From Acidobacteriota bacterium (GTDB lineage Bacteria > Acidobacteriota > Blastocatellia > Pyrinomonadales > Pyrinomonadaceae): a stretch of DNA of 64,000 bases. This document shows positions 56,658 to 64,000 of this stretch, one piece after another. The position numbers and the translations under genes are program-made. The notes under the pieces are model-generated. The model had not been told where the DNA came from. It did not search any database and saw only the letters and a list, made by a program, of their open reading frames with translations. The first letter of the stretch is position 1. Every line of letters starts with the position of its first letter. The DNA is taken from assembly GCA_025463135.1 (NCBI GenBank), contig JAOAPY010000023.1, positions 97,439 through 161,438 of the forward strand, in the 5' to 3' direction.

Positions 56658-57245
56658 TTAGGCTGAGATAAGTACCGCCCATCTATCACGAGCATACTTG
56701 TATTTTGATCCGCGTTCGAGACACTTATATCGCAAGACAAGGGACCAGTGTTCATATATCTCCGACACTGGAAATATGTAGGTCACCGCGTTCTTGCTGT
56801 GCTGGGCACTAAAGACTGCAAAATCGTACGAAGAGATAGAGGGATTTAATCTGAAGCGGTGCAATCCATGTCGATGTTCGGGTTCATTTCCGCTTGGAAC
56901 AGCAACCTTGATCTTGACGCTGCCCCCATGGGGAAGCGTGAATCTAAGGAGGCGTTCCCGCTTGAAATGACTTGTGAGCAAAATACCTGAATTCTTAGCT
57001 TGGAGGAGGACATCGGCCAAGAGAGTCTTCTCTCTTGCCGCCCTGCCCTTTAAAACGATGGCCTGCTCTTGTAATAGTGAGCGGGTTCGATCAATGTCGA
57101 GCGACTCAATAATATCGGTCTTGCTGTCTCCCGATCGTCGCGCCACAATCTCGCTGTATGAATCTTCCCCTAAATAATCGATTAACTGTTTGCGGACTGT
57201 CTCATGCGAACAGCCGAGAGTCGCGGCAATCTGGCGAAGGGCCAT
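56658..57245 (-). CDS. HTH-domain protein in defence operon
   Basis: 195 residues. Residues 1-25 (RQIAATLGCSHETVRKQL) form a helix-turn-helix. The remainder has a beta-rich part (RLLRFTLPHGGSVKIKVAV) ending in a positively charged stretch; its function is not recognised. The reading frame stays open upstream with protein-like sequence (DIADIASRFKKRE) but no usual start codon, so the true N-terminus may be longer with a rare start. It sits 21 bp before the glycosylase gene. Confidence 0.6.
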   Translation of the reverse strand: MALRQIAATLGCSHETVRKQLIDYLGEDSYSEIVARRSGDSKTDIIESLDIDRTRSLLQEQAIVLKGRAAREKTLLADVLLQAKNSGILLTSHFKRERLLRFTLPHGGSVKIKVAVPSGNEPEHRHGLHRFRLNPSISSYDFAVFSAQHSKNAVTYIFPVSEIYEHWSLVLRYKCLERGSKYKYARDRWAVLISA

Positions 57246-57387
57246 CTCTCTTTTCTTGAATCGGCTCGCTATGTCTGCGATGTCCCAGCCGCGGCCAAGG
57301 GTTTTCAGGCTACCAATTTGTTCCCTGGTTACGCTGATATGATGCTGCCTCTTCCAAGCCGCCAGAGAGGGCTTGTCAATTAGTCAT

Positions 57388-59115
57388 TTAAGTAAGTTCT
57401 GGAGGAAACTTCAATACCCCAACGTCCTCATCGCCAGCCGTTTCGATAGCCTCAACATCGGCCAGCCACGCACGTAGAAAGGTTTCGGCTTTTGGATCGT
57501 CGCCGGCTGCATTCCGGAACACCACCTTGTTCCCAATGGAAAGGGTTGAACCTGCCGCAGGTCGAGCCAAGCTTTTTTGCATTTTAAGCCCAGCAGCGTA
57601 ACGCCTGATGTCTTGAGCGAAATCTAGAGCGATAGCTTTAACTTTTCCAGGAGTTATTCTCAGACCTCTTCCCAGCTGTTGTACGAATATTCGGCGGCTA
57701 TGAGTAACACGATTGAATACCACGATGTTGACGTCAGGCACATCAATACCTTCGTTAAAAACATCAACAGTACAAATTACGTTAACGTCGCCCGCCTCAA
57801 AATCGGCAAGAACCAGATTTCTCTGGTACTGGCCCATGGTTTTGCCTCGTGCGCTGCCAGAATGAATAGCTGCCGCTTTACAAAACGCTCGCGCATTAAT
57901 CTTATCGCGCATCGCAAGCGCGTGATCAATAGTTCCGCAGAATACGATTGCCTTCGGGTTGTTGACCTCACCCCAAGCTACTTGAAGCTGTTGGATTACT
58001 CCATCATCCCATTCTTTGATAAAAAATGAGCGATTAACCGACTTTGGAGAAATAGCTTTGCCTTTCAACTCCTTGAGTCCTTCCCAGTTAATATTATCGG
58101 TGAAAAGTCGATAATCAACCTGGGATAGAAACCCATGCTGAAGTCCATAAATCATATCGATACTTACTAGTGGCGAGTCGCCAAACACCGGTTCGAGTCG
58201 CGATTCTGGATCGGACAAGAACGGCGTTGCAGTTAGTCCCAAGAGCTGTGGGCCGTTGACGGTTCCAGCTCTAAGTGCTGAGATAATCGCTAGGTACGAC
58301 GTGCTTCGGCTATGCGCGTGATGGCATTCGTCAATGAGGACTAAATCAAAATCTGGTATCGACTGACCTGAGGATACAAAGTTCGCAACACTGTCTCTAG
58401 ACGCAAAGATGAACCGGCATGTTTGCAACGTCTCCTGAGTGGGCTTTTCGTATTGGTTCCAAACCGCTGTCGGTTCATCTGGTCCAAGGAAGGGCCAGAA
58501 TGCCTTCTCTAGCTGTAGAACAAGTTGATTTGTGTGAGCGAGCACAAGCACTCGTAGAGCCTTGTTTTGAGTGCAGCGCCTTATTGCTTCCGCAGCGGTG
58601 AAGGTCTTTCCGAGACCGGTGGCCATGACGACCATTGCCTTTCTCGGAGAGCCCACAGAAAGCATTTCATAAACTGCGTCGATAGCTGCCTCTTGGTAGT
58701 CGCCTTGGGCGCGCCTGGGAGTTACCACTTTGGGAAGAGACGCAGCTTGTTCAATTAGATCGGAGGGACCCCAGACCGTCAAGCTCTTGCCTTGCAACAA
58801 CATTGAACGCTGGAGCAGCCTAGCCCTATCATCAACACCGTTCAAAGCAACAATCACGGAGATAGAAGCTTTGTATAACTTGGATGCTTCCAGAGTTTTT
58901 TGAACCTCTGATTCGGGAACCGCCCGCGCCCAATACTTCGCCTGTATTAACCACCTCTTGCCATTCGGACCTAGGGCAATTATGTCGGCTCCTTTATCAC
59001 CGCTTCCGCCGACTACCCTGACGCCAGCAAAACCTTTGTGAATGAGAAGCCGGGAAATTATTCGTTCAAAAGCTTGCCATCCACAGCCTCTAATGATGTC
59101 GGGAGTAATAAACAC
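57388..59115 (-). CDS. Mrr-type nuclease fused to superfamily 2 helicase
   Basis: 575 residues from a GTG at 59115, chosen because the frame-defined ATG at 59244 would overlap the ATPase gene by about 120 bp, while GTG starts just at the nuclease domain. An N-terminal Mrr-like nuclease is seen in GGSGDKGADI with D44 and in LIQAKYW with Q58/K60. The helicase follows: Walker A MATGLGKTF, DECH box (LIDECHH), and QLGRGLRI of motif VI. Mrr-type enzymes cut modified or foreign DNA. It is in operon with the MORC-like ATPase. Confidence 0.88.
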   Translation of the reverse strand: MFITPDIIRGCGWQAFERIISRLLIHKGFAGVRVVGGSGDKGADIIALGPNGKRWLIQAKYWARAVPESEVQKTLEASKLYKASISVIVALNGVDDRARLLQRSMLLQGKSLTVWGPSDLIEQAASLPKVVTPRRAQGDYQEAAIDAVYEMLSVGSPRKAMVVMATGLGKTFTAAEAIRRCTQNKALRVLVLAHTNQLVLQLEKAFWPFLGPDEPTAVWNQYEKPTQETLQTCRFIFASRDSVANFVSSGQSIPDFDLVLIDECHHAHSRSTSYLAIISALRAGTVNGPQLLGLTATPFLSDPESRLEPVFGDSPLVSIDMIYGLQHGFLSQVDYRLFTDNINWEGLKELKGKAISPKSVNRSFFIKEWDDGVIQQLQVAWGEVNNPKAIVFCGTIDHALAMRDKINARAFCKAAAIHSGSARGKTMGQYQRNLVLADFEAGDVNVICTVDVFNEGIDVPDVNIVVFNRVTHSRRIFVQQLGRGLRITPGKVKAIALDFAQDIRRYAAGLKMQKSLARPAAGSTLSIGNKVVFRNAAGDDPKAETFLRAWLADVEAIETAGDEDVGVLKFPPELT

Positions 59116-59122
59116 GGCAAGA

Positions 59123-61660
59123 TCAGACTCCCAGCTTCGCCCATAGAAGCTTGCAAGCTGCCTTTGCGAGTTCTGCCTCCCTCGGGTTTTCAGCTCCCTT
59201 CTCAGCATACGCGGCGGCAATTTCGAGAAGGCTTCCCTGCTCATTCCTTATTTGGGCCTGAAGGCGTTCACCGCCTATTGGATCAATCGTTGGTATCTCG
59301 GCATAGGTTATGTCCCACACTTTTCCATCGAAGAATAGTTTTGGATTGACCCGGAATATTTCGACAATTCCTTTTGGTCGAAGAAAGTGCAGAAATTGCC
59401 CGTTCTCCTTTACTTCGGAAAGCTCAGAGACATCTCTGCCGCGGCGCACTAGTTCCGAGGCCAAAGCGGTTTTTTCCTCTTGGGGCAAGTTTGTATATAC
59501 GTCTGAGCTCTCATCTTGCACGGCGTCGGCCAAGTGAGAGCGAAGAGACATGAAGAGAGACTCTAGCTCCGCTTCTACGCCCGCGGTGCTGTAATTATCC
59601 GGCCAGTATTTGTTCAGAATTTCATGCGTTAACTTTGTTACGGAATGTTCAGCGGAATATTTGGCCGCTTGAGACGCGTAATAGGTATGGAGAAACGCCG
59701 CGGTTTCAGATGCCACTTGTTGTTCGAATGAAACGCCGGCTAGCTCAAAAAACGGATGCTTCGGGTCAATATAAATTTCGATGTCGCTTTCGGCGAAACG
59801 GACGCTTGGTAATCGTGTCTTTGATCCATCACCGTGATACGAGAATATGGCTCCATCAGTAAGGTAGGTGGTTACATCGATGGGAGACGAAGGGGTTCCA
59901 GAAGCGAGAGTGATAGATAGCCCCGCCACTGAAAGACTATCGTCCTTGTGGCCTGGACCTTGAAGGCCTTCCTTTGAGACAGGATTGACAGTTCCGCGGA
60001 CGTGAGAACAAATATGACACGACGCATCATCCGTCCCGTTGGTATTGCCGCAGACTCTGCAAGCCCAAGGCTCCTCGATCTGGGGAATCTGGTTAGCCCC
60101 GCAGTGGGGACACGTCACGCTACTCAGGCCGATTATCTGTCCGCAGTTGTTATCAATGCATGCTTTCCCCTCGAATATATGAGCGCAGTAGGGGCACTCC
60201 TCTATGCCATCCGGTGACTCAAGGTGACAAGACGGGCACTTGCGCAGACCGGTCACCGGTTTTTGATCTGCTTGTTCGACCAGCTTCCACCATTCGGTGT
60301 CATCAAAGTACCCCGGTTCTCGCGAATCAAATTTCTTCCGCAGCTCATCGAGTTCGCTCTTGCTTAGCGCCCTTGGCTCGTTGCTGCCGGGGAGCCACTT
60401 ACCCATGGACATGCTTCGCCTGCCAGGAGTCCTGACCTTCCTATAGCCTTGGTATAGCTTAAAAATGGGACTGGAGTTTGAATCCGCTCCGGGCTGCCCA
60501 GGTTGCAAGCTGCTCCTGCCACGAAGGAATTCCACCGCTCTCCTCCATTCGGGGCTACTATGCTCAAAACTCTGCTTCGCCGGATCAACGGGAACGTGGT
60601 CCAAATGGATTTCTCCGATGATACGGCCTTCTCGATTGTCGATAGGGTAATCGACAATTGGATCGCCGGTATCAGGATCCTGAAAAATAAAGAAAGGTTC
60701 TTTCTCGAGGGTTCGAATTGCTCTCCCGTTCCTAATGAGATCAATGCCGAAATGGCTAGCATCTAGAAATCGTTGTACTCCGACCCAGCCATTAATTCTT
60801 TCCTCTTGGGTAAGAGTACTGGTGCTACGGCATGCGATGTCTGGACACTGGGATTCGCCGTCCGGGATTGCCGATCCGCATGCAGCGCACTTCTGATACG
60901 TATGAATAACCCTATTCGTGAATCGATACACAGCGGGAATCTTCCCGTGCTTCGTGTGTTCTACGTATCTTGAGTCATCCCATACACAATGGTGGAACGG
61001 TTCGACGCTATCTTCACCTACAATGATTCTGAATCTTTTTTGCCGCAATATGGTGGCGTAGATTCTCCCAAGCAGCGATAGTGTCTTGGGCCGGCCGATT
61101 GATATTAGCTTCATCATAAAGCCGAAGTTTTGATTCCCCGAACCCCATGGCTGCATGATTTCGACTATTGTGCCGTGGGATAGGCCTTCGGGCTTTGGAA
61201 TTTGAGCAGCCTTCACTTTGAAGTTTCCTGAAAGCTTAAGACTCACGAGATCGATAGTGGTTTCGATCGCATAGTCGTCGTCTTTACGAGCAGTTACAAC
61301 GCGAGTGAGACGGCCGAGTTTTCCCGTTGCGATGTTGAACCCGACCCCAAAAAGGCCCAAGCTCCCATGACGCGGCTTACTGGAGTAACCCGCCCGCAAA
61401 GAGTTTTCAACTTGCGCCAAGGTCATGCCTGGTCCATTGTCTCTAACCCTGACTCGCGCCGTTCCGTCCTCGACCTCACGCCGCGTGGGAAGCTCTATAA
61501 CGATCAATGAAGCTTCGTCGTCTGGGAGAGTTGAGAGTGCGTCGATTGAGTTGTCGATGAGTTCACAAAGGCTATTTATTGGTCGCATCTCCAAGTAAGT
61601 AAGAACCTGGAGAATTTGAGGGTCTGGAGTAATCGTGATTTCAGATTCGGCGATAGTCAT
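59123..61660 (-). CDS. MORC-like GHKL ATPase with zinc fingers
   Basis: 845 residues. A GHKL/HSP90-type ATPase is visible at the N-terminus: N-box ELIDNSIDAL (33-42), DNGPGM (74-79), and G2 GLFGVGFN (102-109). Around residue 255 and again 475-560 are zinc ribbons (CxxC pairs). One, PWACRVCGNTNGTDDASC with HIC after it, has the RanBP2-type W-x-C-x2-C...N...C-x2-C form. The C-terminal about 250 residues are unmatched. ATPases of this type with helicases and nucleases are known in bacterial restriction systems and are thought to be ancestral to eukaryotic MORC. It likely forms an ATP-driven clamp with the helicase-nuclease. Confidence 0.88.
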   Translation of the reverse strand: MTIAESEITITPDPQILQVLTYLEMRPINSLCELIDNSIDALSTLPDDEASLIVIELPTRREVEDGTARVRVRDNGPGMTLAQVENSLRAGYSSKPRHGSLGLFGVGFNIATGKLGRLTRVVTARKDDDYAIETTIDLVSLKLSGNFKVKAAQIPKPEGLSHGTIVEIMQPWGSGNQNFGFMMKLISIGRPKTLSLLGRIYATILRQKRFRIIVGEDSVEPFHHCVWDDSRYVEHTKHGKIPAVYRFTNRVIHTYQKCAACGSAIPDGESQCPDIACRSTSTLTQEERINGWVGVQRFLDASHFGIDLIRNGRAIRTLEKEPFFIFQDPDTGDPIVDYPIDNREGRIIGEIHLDHVPVDPAKQSFEHSSPEWRRAVEFLRGRSSLQPGQPGADSNSSPIFKLYQGYRKVRTPGRRSMSMGKWLPGSNEPRALSKSELDELRKKFDSREPGYFDDTEWWKLVEQADQKPVTGLRKCPSCHLESPDGIEECPYCAHIFEGKACIDNNCGQIIGLSSVTCPHCGANQIPQIEEPWACRVCGNTNGTDDASCHICSHVRGTVNPVSKEGLQGPGHKDDSLSVAGLSITLASGTPSSPIDVTTYLTDGAIFSYHGDGSKTRLPSVRFAESDIEIYIDPKHPFFELAGVSFEQQVASETAAFLHTYYASQAAKYSAEHSVTKLTHEILNKYWPDNYSTAGVEAELESLFMSLRSHLADAVQDESSDVYTNLPQEEKTALASELVRRGRDVSELSEVKENGQFLHFLRPKGIVEIFRVNPKLFFDGKVWDITYAEIPTIDPIGGERLQAQIRNEQGSLLEIAAAYAEKGAENPREAELAKAACKLLWAKLGV

Positions 61661-62358
61661 TGCGTCACTTCCCTAGCTATTTCTTTCAGAAGCTGGACAT
61701 TTAGTGCTGACCATATCGTGTCTGGCCCTCTTCGAGTTGATGCTATTGCTCCGGCGGTTCGCATTAATGTAAGCATATTTCGCAGACGCCTATAAGGCGT
61801 CGACTCCGGGTCGTTTCTAATTGATCGGAGCGTCCTCTTTACAATATCAGGGAGGTCATCGTGTCCCGGTCGGTAGTTTTTCATGATAGCCCAATAAATT
61901 TCTTGCGTCGATAGAGCTCTAGGTGCGGCCAATATCCCAGAGGCGAGAATGGAAAATGGCTTCTCCGCCGTTCCGCGGGGACCAGAGTTCTCCATGCGGC
62001 GCTTGAACATCTCCACCAATAGATCTGATTTTGAAATAGTTCCCGACAAGACTTTTTGCCCGAGCTCTGTGATATGAAATCGCTGATCTTTAAGGCTCAC
62101 AACTCCCGTTCGTGTCCATGAATTAGGATAATCCCTAAACAGCGGGCGAAACACACCCTCAGCTGTGTGGCTTCGCCAGGCTTCCTTTGGATAGGCCTTT
62201 TCTAAGGCCTGATAAATCTGACTCTCTTCATCATAGACGCGTTCCCCTTGATGGTCCGCAACGATGCGCAATACATCCCTCCAAATCGGCTCCCTCCACA
62301 GGCCTTCTCTACCACTATCGATTCCAACCCAAGCACACTCATATTTGGCTGAGCTCAT
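61657..62358 (-). CDS. Winged-helix-like protein, first gene of MORC operon
   Basis: 233 residues; its stop overlaps the ATPase start (ATGA). Sequence is rich in helices with basic patches (RRLRNMLTLMRTAGA and FHITELGQKVLSG), resembling tandem winged-helix domains. No specific family recognised. It is likely a DNA-binding subunit or regulator of the ATPase/helicase complex. Confidence 0.65.
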   Translation of the reverse strand: MSSAKYECAWVGIDSGREGLWREPIWRDVLRIVADHQGERVYDEESQIYQALEKAYPKEAWRSHTAEGVFRPLFRDYPNSWTRTGVVSLKDQRFHITELGQKVLSGTISKSDLLVEMFKRRMENSGPRGTAEKPFSILASGILAAPRALSTQEIYWAIMKNYRPGHDDLPDIVKRTLRSIRNDPESTPYRRLRNMLTLMRTAGAIASTRRGPDTIWSALNVQLLKEIAREVTQ

Positions 62359-62657
62359 TAAACAATCCTCGTTGCACGGGTCACACTCTAGAGGCCGAAT
62401 CGAACAAACTAGATAATTCAGCCATGCAGGCCCTTCCGTTTACAAAGACTGGCAGTTTAGCCGTATTTCGCAAAAGTATCACACTACACACTCACAGATG
62501 GTAGTCGGCACCCGAATCAACCCAGAAGACTGGACTGGGATAGATCTTTTCGCGCATTGTTGTACGCTATCGCCATTTTGCCCTTCCTATTATTTTGATA
62601 GGATTCAATTAGTCTCATCAGAGAGAGGTGTAGAGCTTCCGTCATGAGGTCTAGGGG
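62359..62657. other. Divergent intergenic region at defence island end
   Basis: About 300 bp between the winged-helix and EVE-like genes, probably containing divergent promoters. AT-rich stretch around 62590; nothing more specific recognised. Confidence 0.35.
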
Positions 62658-63143
62658 ATGAGCCGTAAAGTTTGGTGGGTCAATCAGGGCGCGACATACG
62701 GGATGTCGAGAGTGGGCGGCTATCTTTGGGCGCCTGTAAAGAGCTCACGTGGAGTTGAGCGAACGTACTGGAAAACGATGGCAGAGGTCAGACGAGGTGA
62801 TGTCATCGTGCATTGCAGCAAAGGTAGAGTCCTTGCGCTTAGCAGGGCAACATCAGGTCCACATCTGTCAGAGCGGCCGGTGGCTTTTCAATCAGAAGCT
62901 TGGACAGATGATGCCGGAAGGCGGATTGAGGTTGAGTACTTCATTCTGAATCCGGCGATAAAAGTCGACGCTGTGGCATCCGAAATCATGAAACTCGATA
63001 TTCATCAAGGGCCACTGAACAAGAATGGAAAGTCGAAACAAAGCTATTTGCATCGATTCAGTGAACAAGGCTTAAGAATCTTGCAGAAGGCCACCTCGGG
63101 CCAGTGGCCGACGTGGGCCGGTAATAACGGAACGCGTGTTTGA
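62658..63143 (+). CDS. EVE/PUA-like modified-base reader protein
   Basis: 161 residues; GAGG about eight bases before the ATG. KVWWVNQGATYGMSRVGGYLWAP and RRGDVIVHCSKGRVLALSRA match the PUA-like/EVE fold that precedes McrB-type GTPases and binds modified bases such as 5-methylcytosine. It stands alone here, without nuclease. In a locus with a C5 methylase it may sense the methylated sites, either to guide or to restrain the nucleases; inference. Last gene before attR. Confidence 0.8.
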   Translation: MSRKVWWVNQGATYGMSRVGGYLWAPVKSSRGVERTYWKTMAEVRRGDVIVHCSKGRVLALSRATSGPHLSERPVAFQSEAWTDDAGRRIEVEYFILNPAIKVDAVASEIMKLDIHQGPLNKNGKSKQSYLHRFSEQGLRILQKATSGQWPTWAGNNGTRV

Positions 63144-63172
63144 GTTAGCACGCCCACGAAACAGGGAAAATT

Positions 63173-63195
63173 GCGGGTCCATTAAAGGTCCAATA
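63173..63195. promoter_or_regulatory. Candidate integrase arm-type site, right end
   Basis: GCGGGTCCA, then AAGGTCCA, the same arrangement as 5253-5274, lying about 80 bp inside attR; a further AATAGGTCCC follows nearer attR. Confidence 0.5.
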
Positions 63196-63275
63196 AGCGT
63201 TCCCGTGAGTCCTCAAAGTGCGGTAGAGTGCTATCCATGCCGCTAAGTTCCCTTGAATTACAATAGGTCCCTTCT

Positions 63276-63320
63276 CTTTCACGGCGGCGACACGGGTTCG
63301 ACTCCCGTACGGGACGCCAA
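63276..63320. repeat. attR: partial tRNA-Glu 3' end
   Basis: 45-bp perfect copy of 5172-5216. It lacks the tRNA 5' half and D arm, so it is not a functional tRNA; it marks the right boundary of the element. Confidence 0.93.
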
Positions 63321-63411
63321 CATTCAAGAGCATTTGCGCCTCCGACACTTCCTTCGCGCCTGGAAACGCCAATCACAAAGATTGCCGCTGATTCACGAAG
63401 CGTTTCGACAG

Positions 63412-64000
63412 TTACTCTCGGAAAACCGGATTTGCTCGAATCGTTTGAGCGCGATGTTCCAGCGGGGCGGCTTCATCGGCCCGTCCCATCTTCGTCAGCA
63501 TCGCTGCATAACCCTCGAGGCTCGCCGCTAATTCCGGATGATTACCACCAAGCGCTTTCTCACGCATCGCTATCGCCTGTTTGAATAACGGTTCGGCGTC
63601 CGCATATTTCCCCAGGGAAGTAAGCAGAGTTGCCAACTCGTGCCAGCTGGTTGCGAGATCGCGGTCGCTATTATCCCCGGTCTTCAGAGTTTCAACAGAT
63701 TCGCGAAACATCTTTTCAGCCGGCGCGGTTTTTCCCTGCGCATAGAGCACCAGCGCGTAGCCTTTTCTGTACCATGCCACGTTTCCATCCTTCGCCTGCT
63801 CGGCCAATGGAAGTAACTGCAGGAATAGACGCTCACTCTCTGCGTACTTGCCGGTAAAGTAATAATAACGAGCCAAACTATAGAGCAACCCGACGTGTGG
63901 CTCGTTTGGACTCTTTTCGTAAATTTTTCCGGCGCGCCGAAAAGCAGCTATGGAGTCGTCGTATTTGCTTTGTCTAAGGTAACTGTTACCTAAGGCGATG
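63412..64000 (-). CDS. Tetratricopeptide-repeat protein (5' end outside window)
   Basis: The frame is open from the window edge to the stop at 63412; at least 195 codons are visible and the start is not in the window. At least four TPR units are seen, e.g. LYSLARYYYFTGKYAESERL and HELATLLTSLGKYADAEPLF. It is chromosomal, beyond attR. TPRs mediate protein interaction; function unknown. Confidence 0.85.
   Translation of the reverse strand, partial: IALGNSYLRQSKYDDSIAAFRRAGKIYEKSPNEPHVGLLYSLARYYYFTGKYAESERLFLQLLPLAEQAKDGNVAWYRKGYALVLYAQGKTAPAEKMFRESVETLKTGDNSDRDLATSWHELATLLTSLGKYADAEPLFKQAIAMREKALGGNHPELAASLEGYAAMLTKMGRADEAAPLEHRAQTIRANPVFRE

Noticed and set aside
59116..59244. Longer start for the Mrr-helicase
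   Set aside because: It would overlap the ATPase gene by about 120 bp; the nuclease domain itself begins at the GTG near 59115.
53090..62358. DISARM or BREX system
   Set aside because: No PglZ, BrxC or DrmA/DrmB signature; the GHKL ATPase plus Mrr-helicase fits the MORC-type restriction group better.
63276..63320. Second tRNA-Glu gene
   Set aside because: Only the 3' half is present; D arm and 5' acceptor are missing, so it is an attachment-site remnant.

Overview
The window shows a 58.1 kb integrative and conjugative element (ICE) inserted in the 3' end of a chromosomal tRNA-Glu gene. Chromosome lies at 1-5171 and 63321-64000. A 45-bp perfect direct repeat (5172-5216 and 63276-63320) made of the tRNA 3' half marks the two ends. 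The flanking genes are a VIT/von Willebrand A protein, a zinc-ribbon/TonB-C protein and a TPR protein. Together with the moderately high GC and the ECF-sigma/CHAT and S9-peptidase genes they suggest an Acidobacteriota (Blastocatellia-like) host; that taxonomic guess is inference, since no rRNA is present.

Left arm (5.2-20 kb): integrase and excisionase, a ribbon-helix-helix-type accessory gene, then a counter-defence block (strawberry-notch helicase fused to an N6 methylase, a small plasmid-type protein, an ArdC-like metallopeptidase). After these come an HNH-type nuclease, small DNA-binding proteins, a LigD-type ligase with its own XRE regulator, an orphan receiver domain, a SRAP/YedK protein and a candidate small RNA with its own promoter and terminator. 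At 20.3-23.5 kb is a tightly packed four-gene operon: SorC-type regulator, thymidylate-kinase-like P-loop kinase, a radical-SAM-like protein whose cysteine loop sits at its C-terminus, and a GreA-like factor. I know of no description of this set and regard it as the best candidate for a new system.

Transfer region (23.7-42.3 kb): the minus-strand operon runs VirB8, VirB9, VirB10, MoxR-like AAA ATPase, a membrane protein, VirD4-type coupling protein, a membrane protein and the relaxase. The plus-strand operon runs VirB2, VirB3, VirB4, VirB5 and VirB6, with a VirB1-type transglycosylase divergent from it. No VirB11 is visible; a MoxR-like AAA protein is encoded inside the operon. A 15-bp palindrome (GTTGTAAAACACAAC) occurs upstream of xis-int, upstream of virB8 and again near virB1, suggesting one regulator joins excision and transfer.

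Right arm (42.3-63.3 kb): an FRG-domain protein, a sigma-54 activator without a sensor domain, then an exported S9 peptidase, a tiny exported protein, an exported TPR-CHAT protease, and a convergent sigma/anti-sigma pair. Finally comes a DNA-modification defence island: C5-cytosine methylase, PD-(D/E)XK nuclease, endonuclease III-like glycosylase, HTH protein, Mrr-nuclease/helicase fusion, MORC-like GHKL ATPase with zinc fingers, winged-helix-like protein, and an EVE/PUA-like base reader. This fits the MORC/MutL-associated restriction systems described by comparative genomics. All assignments are from reading sequence motifs; no database search was possible.
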